This document shows positions 9,541 through 18,262 of a stretch of DNA of 64,000 bases, piece after piece (within the stretch, counting starts at the first letter, position 1; the number at the start of each line of letters is the position of its first letter). The DNA lies in contig NZ_CP089979.1 of NCBI RefSeq assembly GCF_021389935.1, positions 124,001 through 188,000 of the forward strand, read 5' to 3'. Source of the stretch: Fulvivirga ligni (GTDB taxonomy: Bacteria; Bacteroidota; Bacteroidia; Cytophagales; Cyclobacteriaceae). Under the pieces are notes generated by a model, which saw only the letters and a program-made list of their open reading frames with translations, did no database searches and was not told the origin of the DNA. The position numbers and the translations under genes were made by a program.

Positions 9541-10368
9541 TTGAATATTCACAAACAGATTACCAGCAAATTAGCGCTTAACGGCTCCGAAGAAAGAACC
9601 ATCAAGTTCCTCAAACAGCTATTACTCTTCGGCTACCTTCAGGCCATTTCCTGTATTTTCCCTGCAATCATATTTGCTGCGCTAGCCTTTTCATCAATGG
9701 CCGGGCTGGATATACCCAAATACGATCTTTTACTCATCATTTGTATAGCATCACAGCTCATCATGTATTTTCTAGGGCTGGAAACGAAAGATGAAGTACT
9801 GGTAATCACCATGTTTCATATACTCGGGCTTATTATGGAGGTCCACAAGGTTTATCATGGGTCATGGTCTTACCCGGAAGAAGCTTACACCAAGTTTTGG
9901 GGCGTGCCGCTATATTCCGGATTTATGTATGCCAGTGTAGGGAGTTACATCTGCCAGGCCTGGAGGAATCTTGATTTAGAAACCGTAAAATGGCCAAAGA
10001 AGATATTAGCTATTCCAATAGGTGCTGCCATTTATCTTAATTTCATTACCAATGCATTCATTCAGGATTTACGTGTTTTTATCATTGTTGCCTTACTTTT
10101 TATATTCTGGAAAACACATTTCCTATTCCGATTAGGTGATCGCCAATATAAAATGCCTGCCGTTGTCTCCTTTATTCTTATCGGATTCTTTATTTGGCTT
10201 GCTGAGAACATAGCCACGTTCTTTGGTGCCTGGCGCTACGCCTATCAGCACAATGGCTGGCAAATGGTAGAATGGCATAAGATCACATCATGGAGTTTAC
10301 TGGTAATAGTGAGTATAATCATTGTAGGCCAATTGAAAATCTTTAAAAAAGAGATGGTTGAACATTAA
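9541..10368 (+). CDS. DUF817 family membrane protein (YoaT-like)
   Basis: 275 residues with seven to eight membrane segments. Family-specific blocks are visible: GLETKDEVLVITMFHILGL, the loop HGSWSYPEEAYTKFWGVPLYSGFMYASVGSY, AIYLNFITNAF and FFIWLAENIATFFGAW. These match DUF817, which includes Bacillus YoaT, and the length is as expected. Function is unknown. Conserved polar residues in the loops (E, K, W, H) could line a transport or enzymatic site, which is speculation. The start is a TTG, placed just where the family N-terminal helix begins. No in-frame ATG lies close by. Confidence 0.8.
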   Translation: MNIHKQITSKLALNGSEERTIKFLKQLLLFGYLQAISCIFPAIIFAALAFSSMAGLDIPKYDLLLIICIASQLIMYFLGLETKDEVLVITMFHILGLIMEVHKVYHGSWSYPEEAYTKFWGVPLYSGFMYASVGSYICQAWRNLDLETVKWPKKILAIPIGAAIYLNFITNAFIQDLRVFIIVALLFIFWKTHFLFRLGDRQYKMPAVVSFILIGFFIWLAENIATFFGAWRYAYQHNGWQMVEWHKITSWSLLVIVSIIIVGQLKIFKKEMVEH

Positions 10369-10529
10369 ATTCTGCTCTCTCTACTCAACCGTTTGCGCCA
10401 GCCTAAAAGCCGATAAATAGCTTAAAATGATTGCTAAACATAGATTTTCGCCCCGAATTAAGTGTTTTTAGCTCCACATTATTGACTTTAAATCAATATA
10501 TTAGTGTAGAAAACAAAACCTATTACTCA

Positions 10530-12665
10530 ATGTTAAAACGATCAATTGCTGTTCTACTGCTGGCATTTCTAATCATAAACACATCATGTCAAATGGCCGT
10601 AGAATCCGAAGCACCAATAGTAGCAGACTCACCGTCAGGAAATAACTCAGTATCCTTTTTCCTGAATAGCGAAGGAACTCCCGGATACATAGTTAGCCAC
10701 AATGATAAAGTAGTGATAGATACCTCGTGGATGAGTTTCGACTTCACCAACATGGCATCTATTAAAGGTGATTTAAAAATCTTGAATTCCTCCACAGACT
10801 CAAAAAAGGAAACATGGACCATGCCTTGGGGTGAGCAAAAAGAGGTAGAGAATAATTACAACTCACTTACTGTAGACTTACAGGAAAATGGAGAGCAGCA
10901 AAGAAAGTTCTCTGTAATCTTCAAAGTGTATGATGATGGAATTGGATTTAGATATCATTTCCCCGAGCAAGAAAACATGAAGGAAGTGCTTATTGCCAAT
11001 GAAAACACTGAATTCCAGCTAATGGGTGACCACAAAGTGTGGTGGCAACCTGGCGACTGGGATATTTATGAGCACCTTTATAATGAAACCAGCTTCTCTG
11101 GAATAGATGCTTTAAGCAAGCAGAACCATCCTAACCTGGCACAGACTCACATTCCGGTAAACGCTGTGAACACACCCGTAACTATGAAAACTGCCGACGG
11201 TCTATATCTAAGTTTTCACGAAGCAGCCTTACTTAACTATGCTGACATGACGCTTCAGGTAGACCCGAAAACTTTCCAAATGAAGAGCAACTTAGTGGGG
11301 TCTGAAAATACGGAGTACAAGGTGAAGCAACAAACACCGTTTAGTACTCCTTGGCGTACCATACAAATATCAGATAAAGCTGGTGATCTCATTGAATCTA
11401 AGCTAATTGTAAACCTTAACGAGCCTAATAAATTAGGAGATATGTCATGGTTTAAGCCTACGAAATATGTAGGTATCTGGTGGGAAATGCACTTAGGAAA
11501 ATCTACCTGGGACATGAGCGCACAGCAAGATATGAACTCATTCTCTGGCGAAGCCAAGCCTCATGGCAAGCACGGTGCTACTACAGAAAACGCAAAATAT
11601 TACATTGACTTCGCCGCTAAAAACGGCATTCATGGTATTCTTATAGAGGGCTGGAACACCGGCTGGGAGCACTGGATTGGCTTTGAAGATAGAGAAGGTG
11701 TTTTTGACTTTGTTACACCTTACCCTGATTATGATCTTCAGGAAGTAGTAAAATATGGAAAAGAAAAAGGCGTAGAACTCATTATGCACCACGAAACATC
11801 TGCCGCTCCTCGCACATATGAGCAGCAAATGGATTCTGCTTACAGTTTAATGAAAAGCCTTGGTATTCATTCTGTAAAAACTGGTTATGTAGGCAAGATC
11901 ATCCCTAAAGGAGAATACCACCATGGCCAGTGGATGGTAAATCATTACCAAAAAGCACTGGAAACAGCTGCAAAATATCAGGTAGCGATTGACGCTCATG
12001 AGCCAATTAAAGCAACAGGACTAAGAAGAACATATCCTAACTTCATTTCAAGAGAAGGTCTTAGAGGCCAAGAATTTAATGCCTGGGCTAGCGACGGCGG
12101 AAACCCTCCAAACCACTTGCCTACCATAGCTTTCACCAGAATGCTGGCAGGCCCGATTGATTATACTCCAGGTATTTTCAATATAAAACTGGATCCTTGG
12201 AAAGCTGAAAACCAGGTGAATACTACTTTAGCTCAGCAATTAGCCCTTTATGTGGTAATTTACAGCCCGGTGCAAATGGCGGCTGACTTACCTGAATACT
12301 ATGAAGAGCATGATGACGCCTTCCAATTCATAAGAGATGTAGGTGTAGACTGGGATGAAACAGAAGTATTAAATGGCGAAGTAGGTGATTTCGTGACTAT
12401 TGCTAGAAAAGAAAAAGGAACTGATAAGTGGTTTGTAGGAGCCATCACTGATGAGAACGCCAGAGACCTTTCTATTACCCTTGACTTTTTAGATGAAGGT
12501 AAAGAATACACTGCAGCAATATACGCTGATGGTGATGATGCTCACTGGGATAACAACCCTACCTCATACAAGATTTCTAGCGAAGTTGTAAATAAAAACA
12601 CTAAATTGGACTTAAAGCTGGCTCCAGGTGGAGGTGCCGCTATTAGTTTAATTCCGGTAGAATAA
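10530..12665 (+). CDS. Glycoside hydrolase family 97, SusB-like inverting alpha-glucosidase (lipoprotein)
   Basis: The ATG at 10530 gives 711 residues and a lipoprotein signal peptide with Cys in LIINTSCQ. A TTG 99 bases upstream is in frame but would bury the signal. The N-terminal beta-sandwich, the (beta/alpha)8 barrel (WWEMHLGKSTWDM, HGILIEGWNTGW) and the C-terminal beta domain all follow Bacteroides SusB closely. Candidate catalytic and calcium-binding glutamates are in MHHETS (codon 11793), DAHEPI (codon 12000) and RGQEFNAW (codon 12072). The nucleophilic Asp of retaining GH97 enzymes is replaced by Gly in VKTGYVG, as in SusB, so I predict inverting hydrolysis of alpha-glucosides such as maltooligosaccharides. 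No SusC/SusD genes are adjacent. Confidence 0.92.
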   Translation: MLKRSIAVLLLAFLIINTSCQMAVESEAPIVADSPSGNNSVSFFLNSEGTPGYIVSHNDKVVIDTSWMSFDFTNMASIKGDLKILNSSTDSKKETWTMPWGEQKEVENNYNSLTVDLQENGEQQRKFSVIFKVYDDGIGFRYHFPEQENMKEVLIANENTEFQLMGDHKVWWQPGDWDIYEHLYNETSFSGIDALSKQNHPNLAQTHIPVNAVNTPVTMKTADGLYLSFHEAALLNYADMTLQVDPKTFQMKSNLVGSENTEYKVKQQTPFSTPWRTIQISDKAGDLIESKLIVNLNEPNKLGDMSWFKPTKYVGIWWEMHLGKSTWDMSAQQDMNSFSGEAKPHGKHGATTENAKYYIDFAAKNGIHGILIEGWNTGWEHWIGFEDREGVFDFVTPYPDYDLQEVVKYGKEKGVELIMHHETSAAPRTYEQQMDSAYSLMKSLGIHSVKTGYVGKIIPKGEYHHGQWMVNHYQKALETAAKYQVAIDAHEPIKATGLRRTYPNFISREGLRGQEFNAWASDGGNPPNHLPTIAFTRMLAGPIDYTPGIFNIKLDPWKAENQVNTTLAQQLALYVVIYSPVQMAADLPEYYEEHDDAFQFIRDVGVDWDETEVLNGEVGDFVTIARKEKGTDKWFVGAITDENARDLSITLDFLDEGKEYTAAIYADGDDAHWDNNPTSYKISSEVVNKNTKLDLKLAPGGGAAISLIPVE

Positions 12666-12672
12666 TCAACTT

Positions 12673-13035
12673 ATGAACAAAGGAACGAAAGTTATCATTG
12701 GCCTGCTCACCATTTTCCCATTGGTGCTGGGCTTTATTTATGCAGCTTCAATATTTGGGATCATTTTCACAAAAATGAACCACGGACCTCATTTTGAGCC
12801 TGATGATGAAGTATTCATAAGAAGCTTTCTTCCTTTCTTTTTCATTTTGATAGGCAGCGGCTTTGTAAGCCTGGTTATGCTAGTGTATTACCTAGTACAC
12901 GCCGCTAAAAATGAAAGATTTGAAAGCACTCAACGATTGATCTGGATTCTGATTATCGTATTTGGTAATTCCATAGGGCAATTGGTGTATTTCTTTATGG
13001 AAATATGGCCTGATAATCCCAAGTCCAAGTTTTAG
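12673..13035 (+). CDS. Small three-helix membrane protein with PLDc_N-like C-terminus
   Basis: 120 residues with membrane segments at about 7-29, 49-72 and 86-109. The last (RLIWILIIVFGNSIGQLVYFF) resembles the phospholipase D N-terminal membrane motif found in small standalone proteins. It lacks any HKD catalytic site, so enzymatic activity is not expected. It begins 7 bases after the GH97 stop, so the two are co-transcribed, and the transcript ends at the strong hairpin just downstream. Confidence 0.6.
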   Translation: MNKGTKVIIGLLTIFPLVLGFIYAASIFGIIFTKMNHGPHFEPDDEVFIRSFLPFFFILIGSGFVSLVMLVYYLVHAAKNERFESTQRLIWILIIVFGNSIGQLVYFFMEIWPDNPKSKF

Positions 13036-13051
13036 AGGGCATATTTGAATA

Positions 13052-13116
13052 AAAAAAAGACGGTCTCAGAAGTAAATTAAGTCAGGTTGACTTTACTTTT
13101 GAGACCGTCTTTTTTT
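13052..13116. terminator. Long bidirectional terminator between convergent genes
   Basis: AAAAAAAGACGGTCTC and its 3' continuation (13052-13076) pair with the complementary arm ending in GAGACCGTCTTTTTTT (13092-13116), giving about 25 bp with one mismatch. A tract lies on one side and T tract on the other, so it can stop transcription from both directions. The right arm contains the stop codon of the cytochrome c gene. Confidence 0.9.
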
Positions 13117-13567
13117 ATTTCTCTTCTTTAGAGCAATTAGGAATAATTTTATTGACTTCCATCACATTTAAAATACCTTCAGATCGTCCCCAGGAATTAT
13201 AAATGTAGGTGGTAATCTCAGCAATTTCCAGATCTGTGAGTCTGGTATTAGCAGGCATAACCTGGTTAAAAGACTTACCATTGACTGTTATTTCGCCCTC
13301 CAATCCATTTTTGATAATGCAAGGCAATTCCCTCATCTTACCATCTAAGAAATCAGAACCGCTAAGCGGTGGATACAAAGAGGCAAGCCCCTGTCCCTCA
13401 GGTTGATGGCAATTACTACAATGCTGTATATACAAGTCTTTACCTGCATAAATGTATTGATTCAGCTTAAGGTCATCTGATCCGGCTGATGATTCGGCGT
13501 CGCCAGACTTTTTACCACAAGCTATAATTGTGGCCGATAGCAATATATAAAGGGTAAGTTTTTTCAT
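13115..13567 (-). CDS. Class I cytochrome c lipoprotein
   Basis: 150 residues. The signal peptide ends in the lipobox TIIAC (Cys17), so the protein is tethered to a membrane on the periplasmic side. Haem is bound by CSNCH (Cys50, Cys53, His54) and the distal ligand is probably Met104 in QVMPANTRLTD. The closing helix EIAEITTYIYNSWG is typical of monohaem cytochromes c. It starts at the base where the Sco gene ends, so translation is coupled. Together with Sco this suggests a role in the assembly of, or electron delivery to, a copper-containing terminal oxidase. Confidence 0.9.
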   Translation of the reverse strand: MKKLTLYILLSATIIACGKKSGDAESSAGSDDLKLNQYIYAGKDLYIQHCSNCHQPEGQGLASLYPPLSGSDFLDGKMRELPCIIKNGLEGEITVNGKSFNQVMPANTRLTDLEIAEITTYIYNSWGRSEGILNVMEVNKIIPNCSKEEK

Positions 13568-14208
13568 CAGCCTTTTTCTCTTAACACTTGAATATCATGA
13601 AGCAGAATATTCACTTTATCTGGTATGGTTCCATCATAAATACCTCTGATTCTTCGGTCTTTATCCACCAGAATGAAGGCACCACTATGGATATACCCAC
13701 CTGGCTCAGATGGATCTTCAGAAGCATTTACCATGTAGCTGGTTTGCCCAAGCTTATAGATTTCATCTTTATTCCCTGTTAAAAACTGCCATTTATCACT
13801 GGTTACGCCAAGCTTCTCAGCAAACTCTCTCAGCACTGCCACACTATCATGCTTAGGATCAATGGTGTACGAAAGAAGTGCGATATCGTCATCATTTTGA
13901 ATCGAATCGTAAATTCTCAGCATTTGAGCATCCATCTTCGGACAAATGGTTGGGCAGGTAGTGAAGAAGAAATCGGCAATATACATCTTGCCTTTAAAGG
14001 TTTCATTAGTCACCCAGTTACTATCCTGATTTAAGAATTTAAAGTCGGCAATAGTATGATAAACAGTATCATTAACACTGTAATCATGTCTTCCCATATA
14101 AGGCAACTTAGCATCTTCATGAGCCTGTTCCTTACCTCCACTGCAAGCAGCAATAGACAGCACAGCTATGGCAGCTATCACTAATATTTTAAGATTATTT
14201 ACTCTCAT
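13567..14208 (-). CDS. Sco1/SenC/PrrC family copper chaperone lipoprotein
   Basis: 213 residues with a lipobox near residue 22 (LSIAAC) and a thioredoxin-like fold. Copper ligands are present: the CxxxC pair in TTCPTICPKM (Cys85, Cys89) and His174 in GYIHSGAF. Sco proteins load copper into the CuA site of cytochrome c oxidase or reduce its cysteines. It overlaps the HemJ-like gene by 14 bases and abuts the cytochrome c gene, so the three form an operon for respiratory haem and copper maturation. Confidence 0.92.
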   Translation of the reverse strand: MRVNNLKILVIAAIAVLSIAACSGGKEQAHEDAKLPYMGRHDYSVNDTVYHTIADFKFLNQDSNWVTNETFKGKMYIADFFFTTCPTICPKMDAQMLRIYDSIQNDDDIALLSYTIDPKHDSVAVLREFAEKLGVTSDKWQFLTGNKDEIYKLGQTSYMVNASEDPSEPGGYIHSGAFILVDKDRRIRGIYDGTIPDKVNILLHDIQVLREKG

Positions 14209-14734
14209 CTTTCTCTCTTATTTTCTTGTATAATTTTATAGCAATCATCAGCAAAGCAGTAAAGCCTATGAGACCTGCGAGACCCCACATCATGCTAAGT
14301 GCACTTTTTAATATGATTATAAAAACAATGCCCACCAGCAATATGGTAGCCACTTCATTCCAAACTCTTAACTGCTGAGATGAATATTTATAGACATCCT
14401 TTTGCAAGGATTTATAAATGTTATGACAGATAAAATGATATACATAAAGCAAAAAGACCAGAGCTAATTTTATATGCATAAACCCCTGAGAGAGGTATGA
14501 CGGGACATAACTGAGCACCCAGGAGCCAAAAATTAAAGTAAGAATGGCTGATGGCCAAGTAATACCAAACCACAGGCGCTTGCTATTTCTTTTATATTCT
14601 TTAACCAGAATAGACTTGTCCGGCTCCGGCTTTTCATTTGCCTCCACCTGATAAATGAATAGTCTTACAATATAGAATAATCCTGCAAACCAGGTTACTA
14701 TGAAGATTACGTGTAGTGCCTTTACGTATAACAT
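14195..14734 (-). CDS. hemJ: HemJ-like protoporphyrinogen IX oxidase (CopD-related membrane protein)
   Basis: 179 residues with four to five membrane segments. The N-terminal block VKALHVIFIVTWFAGLFYIVRLFIY holds the conserved His8 and Arg24, and the RVWNEVATILLVGIVFIIILKS block is typical of HemJ. HemJ oxidises protoporphyrinogen IX to protoporphyrin IX in haem synthesis where HemY and HemG are lacking. It is longer at the C-terminus than the typical protein of about 140-150 residues, with an extra helix. Placement upstream of Sco and cytochrome c fits haem supply. The alternative reading is a CopD-domain protein of other function. Confidence 0.78.
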   Translation of the reverse strand: MLYVKALHVIFIVTWFAGLFYIVRLFIYQVEANEKPEPDKSILVKEYKRNSKRLWFGITWPSAILTLIFGSWVLSYVPSYLSQGFMHIKLALVFLLYVYHFICHNIYKSLQKDVYKYSSQQLRVWNEVATILLVGIVFIIILKSALSMMWGLAGLIGFTALLMIAIKLYKKIREKDESK

Positions 14735-14764
14735 TGGCCGTAAAGTTAATGACCAATCGCTAGT

Positions 14765-15586
14765 TTAAAGCGGATCATAAGGAGAATCTTTGTATGAATT
14801 CACCTTAATATCATCGCCCACTTTTATTTCACCAAAATCAACTGCTACAGCATGCTGACCAAAGACCACTTTACCGTCTACCTTTTGTGTTGCCAAAGCG
14901 GTGAATGGCTCCTTCCCTTTTTCCCCTGTAACCGGATCTATGGTGGTAAGCACACAACGGACACAAGGTTTTAAGCCTCTAAATCTGTTCTCACCTATTA
15001 CAAAATCTTTCCACCTGAACTCATCATACGCTTCTCCACCTGAAAATATAAGATTACCTCTGAATCTATCTACGCTCATAGGAGTTCCTATCTTTTCATT
15101 AAGGTTATGAACTGATTCTGAGCCGATTACTAATAATGGGTAGCCGTCAGCAAAGCTCACAATTTCATTATTGATTGACCAGTTCTGACCAATGGGCCTT
15201 TCAGAACTATCTGGCATATAAACCAACTTACAGTCAATACCCACACGCTCGCTAAGCCAACTTCCCCAATCCTCATCACAGATTACTGCATCTACTGTAT
15301 CATCCCAGACTGTTACTTTTACCAGAGGACCTTTCCCTTGATATTCTAATGGTATATTTAAGCTATCACCAGATTCTCTATCCTTGATTTTAAACGAATT
15401 CTCTTCCATGCTAATGGTAAACATGAGCAGCTCTGGAAATTTCCTGGCCGTGATAAATCGATTATTTTCATCTACAAGCATATACCGGCGGTCATATTTT
15501 AAACCTCTGGGCTCAACCTTCGCCTCGTTTAGCCGTACACCTGCTAAGGATTTTATAGGGTAGATGATGATATCATTAAGGAACAT
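14765..15586 (-). CDS. MOSC domain molybdenum-cofactor protein (YcbX/mARC-like)
   Basis: 273 residues. The MOSC N-terminal beta-barrel opens with IIIYPIKSLAGVRLNEAKVEPRGLKYDRRYML, and the MOSC domain carries the cofactor Cys in GLKPCVRC (Cys208), corresponding to the molybdenum ligand of YcbX and mARC. Such proteins reduce N-hydroxylated compounds, with electrons from a reductase partner. The C-terminal 2Fe-2S ferredoxin domain of long YcbX is absent. It is divergent from the Crp-type regulator with 56 bases between starts, so the regulator may act on it. Confidence 0.85.
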   Translation of the reverse strand: MFLNDIIIYPIKSLAGVRLNEAKVEPRGLKYDRRYMLVDENNRFITARKFPELLMFTISMEENSFKIKDRESGDSLNIPLEYQGKGPLVKVTVWDDTVDAVICDEDWGSWLSERVGIDCKLVYMPDSSERPIGQNWSINNEIVSFADGYPLLVIGSESVHNLNEKIGTPMSVDRFRGNLIFSGGEAYDEFRWKDFVIGENRFRGLKPCVRCVLTTIDPVTGEKGKEPFTALATQKVDGKVVFGQHAVAVDFGEIKVGDDIKVNSYKDSPYDPL

Positions 15587-15642
15587 AGCTTTCGTTTATA
15601 ATCCATTTATTAATTTACAAGACTAATATACACACATAGGAA

Positions 15643-16323
15643 ATGAATGAGCAAACTGATATATGGTATTTTCAAGATGTAGATTTGTTTAACCTCCTTT
15701 GTCCGCACAAGGTGAAAACAATGAATCAAAACCACAGTTTTAACCGCTACGAAAAAAATAATTTCATTTATTTCCCTGAGGAGCCTGCGAAGAACATTTA
15801 TATGATTGCCGAAGGCCGGGTAAAAATAGGCCACTATACCACAGATGGGAAGGAAGTGACCAAAGCCATTTTAACCACTGGTGAAATTTTTGGTGAGCTG
15901 GCCCTAGCTGGAGAAACTAAGCGAGAAGATTTTGCCCAAGCCATGGACAATAATACAGTGGTTTGCCCCATCAGTATCTCAGACATGGAGGACCTGATGG
16001 CGGATAACCGAGAACTAAGTCTCAAAATTTATAAGCTGATAGGATTGAGAGTGAGGAAATTGGAAAGGAAAATTGAGTCTTTAGTTTTTAAAGATGCCCG
16101 AACCAGAATAATCGAATTTTTGAAAGATGCAGCAGCCTGGAAAGGAAAGAAAGTAGGTTTTGAAACTATGATCCCCACTAAGCTGACACATAAAGATATT
16201 GCTAACCTTACCGGCACCAGTAGACAGACAGTAACTACCATTCTCAACGAGCTTAAAGAGAAGAACTTAATTAATTTTGATAGGCGTCAAATTCTCATCA
16301 GAGACATAGACAAGCTATTATAA
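15643..16323 (+). CDS. Crp/Fnr family transcriptional regulator
   Basis: 226 residues: a cyclic-nucleotide-binding-like beta-roll (about 30-120, IYMIAEGRVKIG and GEIFGELALAGE), a long dimer helix, and a C-terminal winged helix-turn-helix (LTHKDIANLTGTSRQTVTTILNEL, about 180-205). The effector pocket lacks an obvious cAMP signature, and no Fe-S cysteine cluster of the Fnr type is seen. Starting at 15643 keeps the IWYFQDVDLFNLLCPHK segment found in other Bacteroidota homologues, so I prefer it to the Met at 15721. It is divergent from the MOSC gene and overlaps the 3' end of the next convergent gene by 6 bases. Confidence 0.9.
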   Translation: MNEQTDIWYFQDVDLFNLLCPHKVKTMNQNHSFNRYEKNNFIYFPEEPAKNIYMIAEGRVKIGHYTTDGKEVTKAILTTGEIFGELALAGETKREDFAQAMDNNTVVCPISISDMEDLMADNRELSLKIYKLIGLRVRKLERKIESLVFKDARTRIIEFLKDAAAWKGKKVGFETMIPTKLTHKDIANLTGTSRQTVTTILNELKEKNLINFDRRQILIRDIDKLL

Positions 16324-16920
16324 ACCTGTCAATCTTTCAAGGTCTGTTCCTTTCAAATCTTCCAGTACGTCAATATCATTAAGCAATCTGGTTTGTCCAT
16401 AAGTCAGGTTGTTCTTTTCGATCAGTTTTATTGTTTCACTAAAAACATTTGGCGTACTCCAGTGGCTCAAATCAAATACCTCATGCACCTTTTTCATCCC
16501 GATAAGATAATAGCCCCCATCCATGGCTGGACCAATAACTACGTCTTTGCCTTCCAGCTTCAAAAAGGCATTATGAATTACCTCCTCACTTAAATCATAA
16601 AGATCTGTACCAATAAGGCATATAGAGTCATATCCAGACTGGAAACCTCTGCGAAAAGCATTTTTCATTCTCTCGCCCAGGTCATTTCCTTGCTGAAGAT
16701 GCTTGTCATAAACTTCATTATCCCACTGATCGTTTTCATCTACAAACCTTGAGTAGTAAAGTGCCTTATCTATAGGAAGCTTGTCCGCCACACTTTGTGT
16801 GTGAATGAGCAGGTTAAGGTATACATTTAGAGCCCTCTTATCACCAATGGCCTTGGCAAGCCTGGTTTTAACCTTGCCCATTTCAGGATTCTTAGCGAAA
16901 ATGATCAGAAGCTTCTTCAT
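16318..16920 (-). CDS. TIGR04282/DUF2064 glycosyltransferase-like protein
   Basis: 200 residues with a GT-A/nucleotidyltransferase-like fold: KKLLIIFAKNPEMGKVKTRLAK at the front, GNDLGERMKNAF, the metal-binding-like LIGTDLYDLS, and VIGPAMDGGYYLIGM. This is the family called arsenosugar biosynthesis glycosyltransferase in TIGR04282, but most members have no proven function and no arsS-like gene is visible here. It overlaps the GT87-like gene by 29 bases and is the last gene of a four-gene operon, so it probably acts on or makes a sugar donor for that pathway. Confidence 0.8.
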   Translation of the reverse strand: MKKLLIIFAKNPEMGKVKTRLAKAIGDKRALNVYLNLLIHTQSVADKLPIDKALYYSRFVDENDQWDNEVYDKHLQQGNDLGERMKNAFRRGFQSGYDSICLIGTDLYDLSEEVIHNAFLKLEGKDVVIGPAMDGGYYLIGMKKVHEVFDLSHWSTPNVFSETIKLIEKNNLTYGQTRLLNDIDVLEDLKGTDLERLTGL

Positions 16921-18262
16921 ACTTTTTAGGTGAAAATCTGAATGAAAACTGAATTCTATCTTTAAAATAACTCTCGTAAATGAGATATAAGGCCACCATC
17001 ACATATTCCAGACCTGTAAACCACAGGTTTTCCTGAAAGCCAGCTTTCGTATAGCCCACATAGCTCAAAAATATGAAAAAAGACCACACCAAAACGAATC
17101 TGTAATTACTAAAAACAGAAAGTGCCAAAAGCGGGGTGATATACCAGGGATGTATAGTAGTAGATAGTAAGAGATAAATTACCAGGCACCACATGAGCAC
17201 CGCTGGAGTAATCTGATTATACTTATGAACAAAAGTATAGGTTAGTACCGCTAAAAGAGTTACTAGTGGCAGTACTTTAGCCGTCATCCCAATGATATTG
17301 TATCCTACCACCTTAAATCCTACATATCGAATCAGATAATATATACTGGCATTAAATTCAAACTTCTCAAAGTATAAAGACAGGCTATTACTCATGCCTG
17401 TAATTAGATCCGGCCTGGCCATAGGCATGAAGATAAGTACGGTAAAAAGAAGTATCATTCCATAGTAAGACATGCATTTCTTCCATGGCAGGTATCTGAA
17501 AAAGACAGGAAGAAAAATCAAGGGAATCAGTTTAGTAGAAATAGCCAGAGCCATAAATAATGCTGATGGCCATAGCTTACCCAAGTCAAAAAAGTAGATA
17601 CTGAGTAATAGAAAGAAAATCATGATTCCTTCAAAGTGAAGATTACCCGTTAACTCTATGATTACCAATGGGTTTAGGATATATATCAAGGATTTATTCA
17701 AATCCATTTTATGGCCTTTCAAAAGGGCCAACAGCAGCCACATAGATCCACATTCAGCCACGACGATGAATATTCGCATTACCATAGCGCTGCCTAAAAT
17801 AGAATTAGGAAATATGCTTACCGCAATCCAAAATATATCTTGAGCGATGGGTGGATAAACCGTGTAATAATCCGGAGAATTTAATTGAGCGAAGAGACTG
17901 GTAGTTATTCCAGGTACATCAGAACTTCCGGCTTGCATATAATAACTAGGCAGCTGAGCAAAAGGCTCAATGCCATTTAAAAGAAGTCGCCCATCCCACA
18001 CAAACCTGAATATATCATCAGAAAGGGCTGGCATATCCACCAAGAACAATAATCGGAATAGTACACCTGCAGCTAGCAGCCAACCGACTTTCAGGTCCTT
18101 TCCGAAAAACAGGAGCGCCCCGTAGCTACCAAAAAGGATGATATAACTAAATATTAATTGGAGAGTTTCATGTCTTTCTACATACCGAATAAGAAAGCCA
18201 TAGGCTAAAAATGAAATAAGAACAGCAACAACAATGACAAAATACCTTTTGCCCTTACTCAC
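16892..18262 (-). CDS. Polytopic membrane glycosyltransferase, GT87/PIG-M-like
   Basis: 456 residues with ten or more membrane segments. The first loop carries DDIFRFVWDGRLLLNGIEPFAQLP, the acidic and WDGR motif of GT-C enzymes that use polyprenyl-phosphate sugars (mannosyltransferase-like, DUF2029). A second recognisable block is VYPPIAQDIFWI. GT-C enzymes transfer a sugar on the outer face of the membrane from a lipid-linked donor. Here the donor may be made by the DPM1-like gene at the start of the same operon. It overlaps its neighbours by 8 and 29 bases, so translation is coupled. Confidence 0.82.
   Translation of the reverse strand: MSKGKRYFVIVVAVLISFLAYGFLIRYVERHETLQLIFSYIILFGSYGALLFFGKDLKVGWLLAAGVLFRLLFLVDMPALSDDIFRFVWDGRLLLNGIEPFAQLPSYYMQAGSSDVPGITTSLFAQLNSPDYYTVYPPIAQDIFWIAVSIFPNSILGSAMVMRIFIVVAECGSMWLLLALLKGHKMDLNKSLIYILNPLVIIELTGNLHFEGIMIFFLLLSIYFFDLGKLWPSALFMALAISTKLIPLIFLPVFFRYLPWKKCMSYYGMILLFTVLIFMPMARPDLITGMSNSLSLYFEKFEFNASIYYLIRYVGFKVVGYNIIGMTAKVLPLVTLLAVLTYTFVHKYNQITPAVLMWCLVIYLLLSTTIHPWYITPLLALSVFSNYRFVLVWSFFIFLSYVGYTKAGFQENLWFTGLEYVMVALYLIYESYFKDRIQFSFRFSPKKYEEASDHFR

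Noticed and set aside
10431-10529. TTG start that would extend the GH97 protein by 33 residues
   Set aside because: It places a polar stretch before the lipoprotein signal peptide, which begins naturally at the ATG at 10530.
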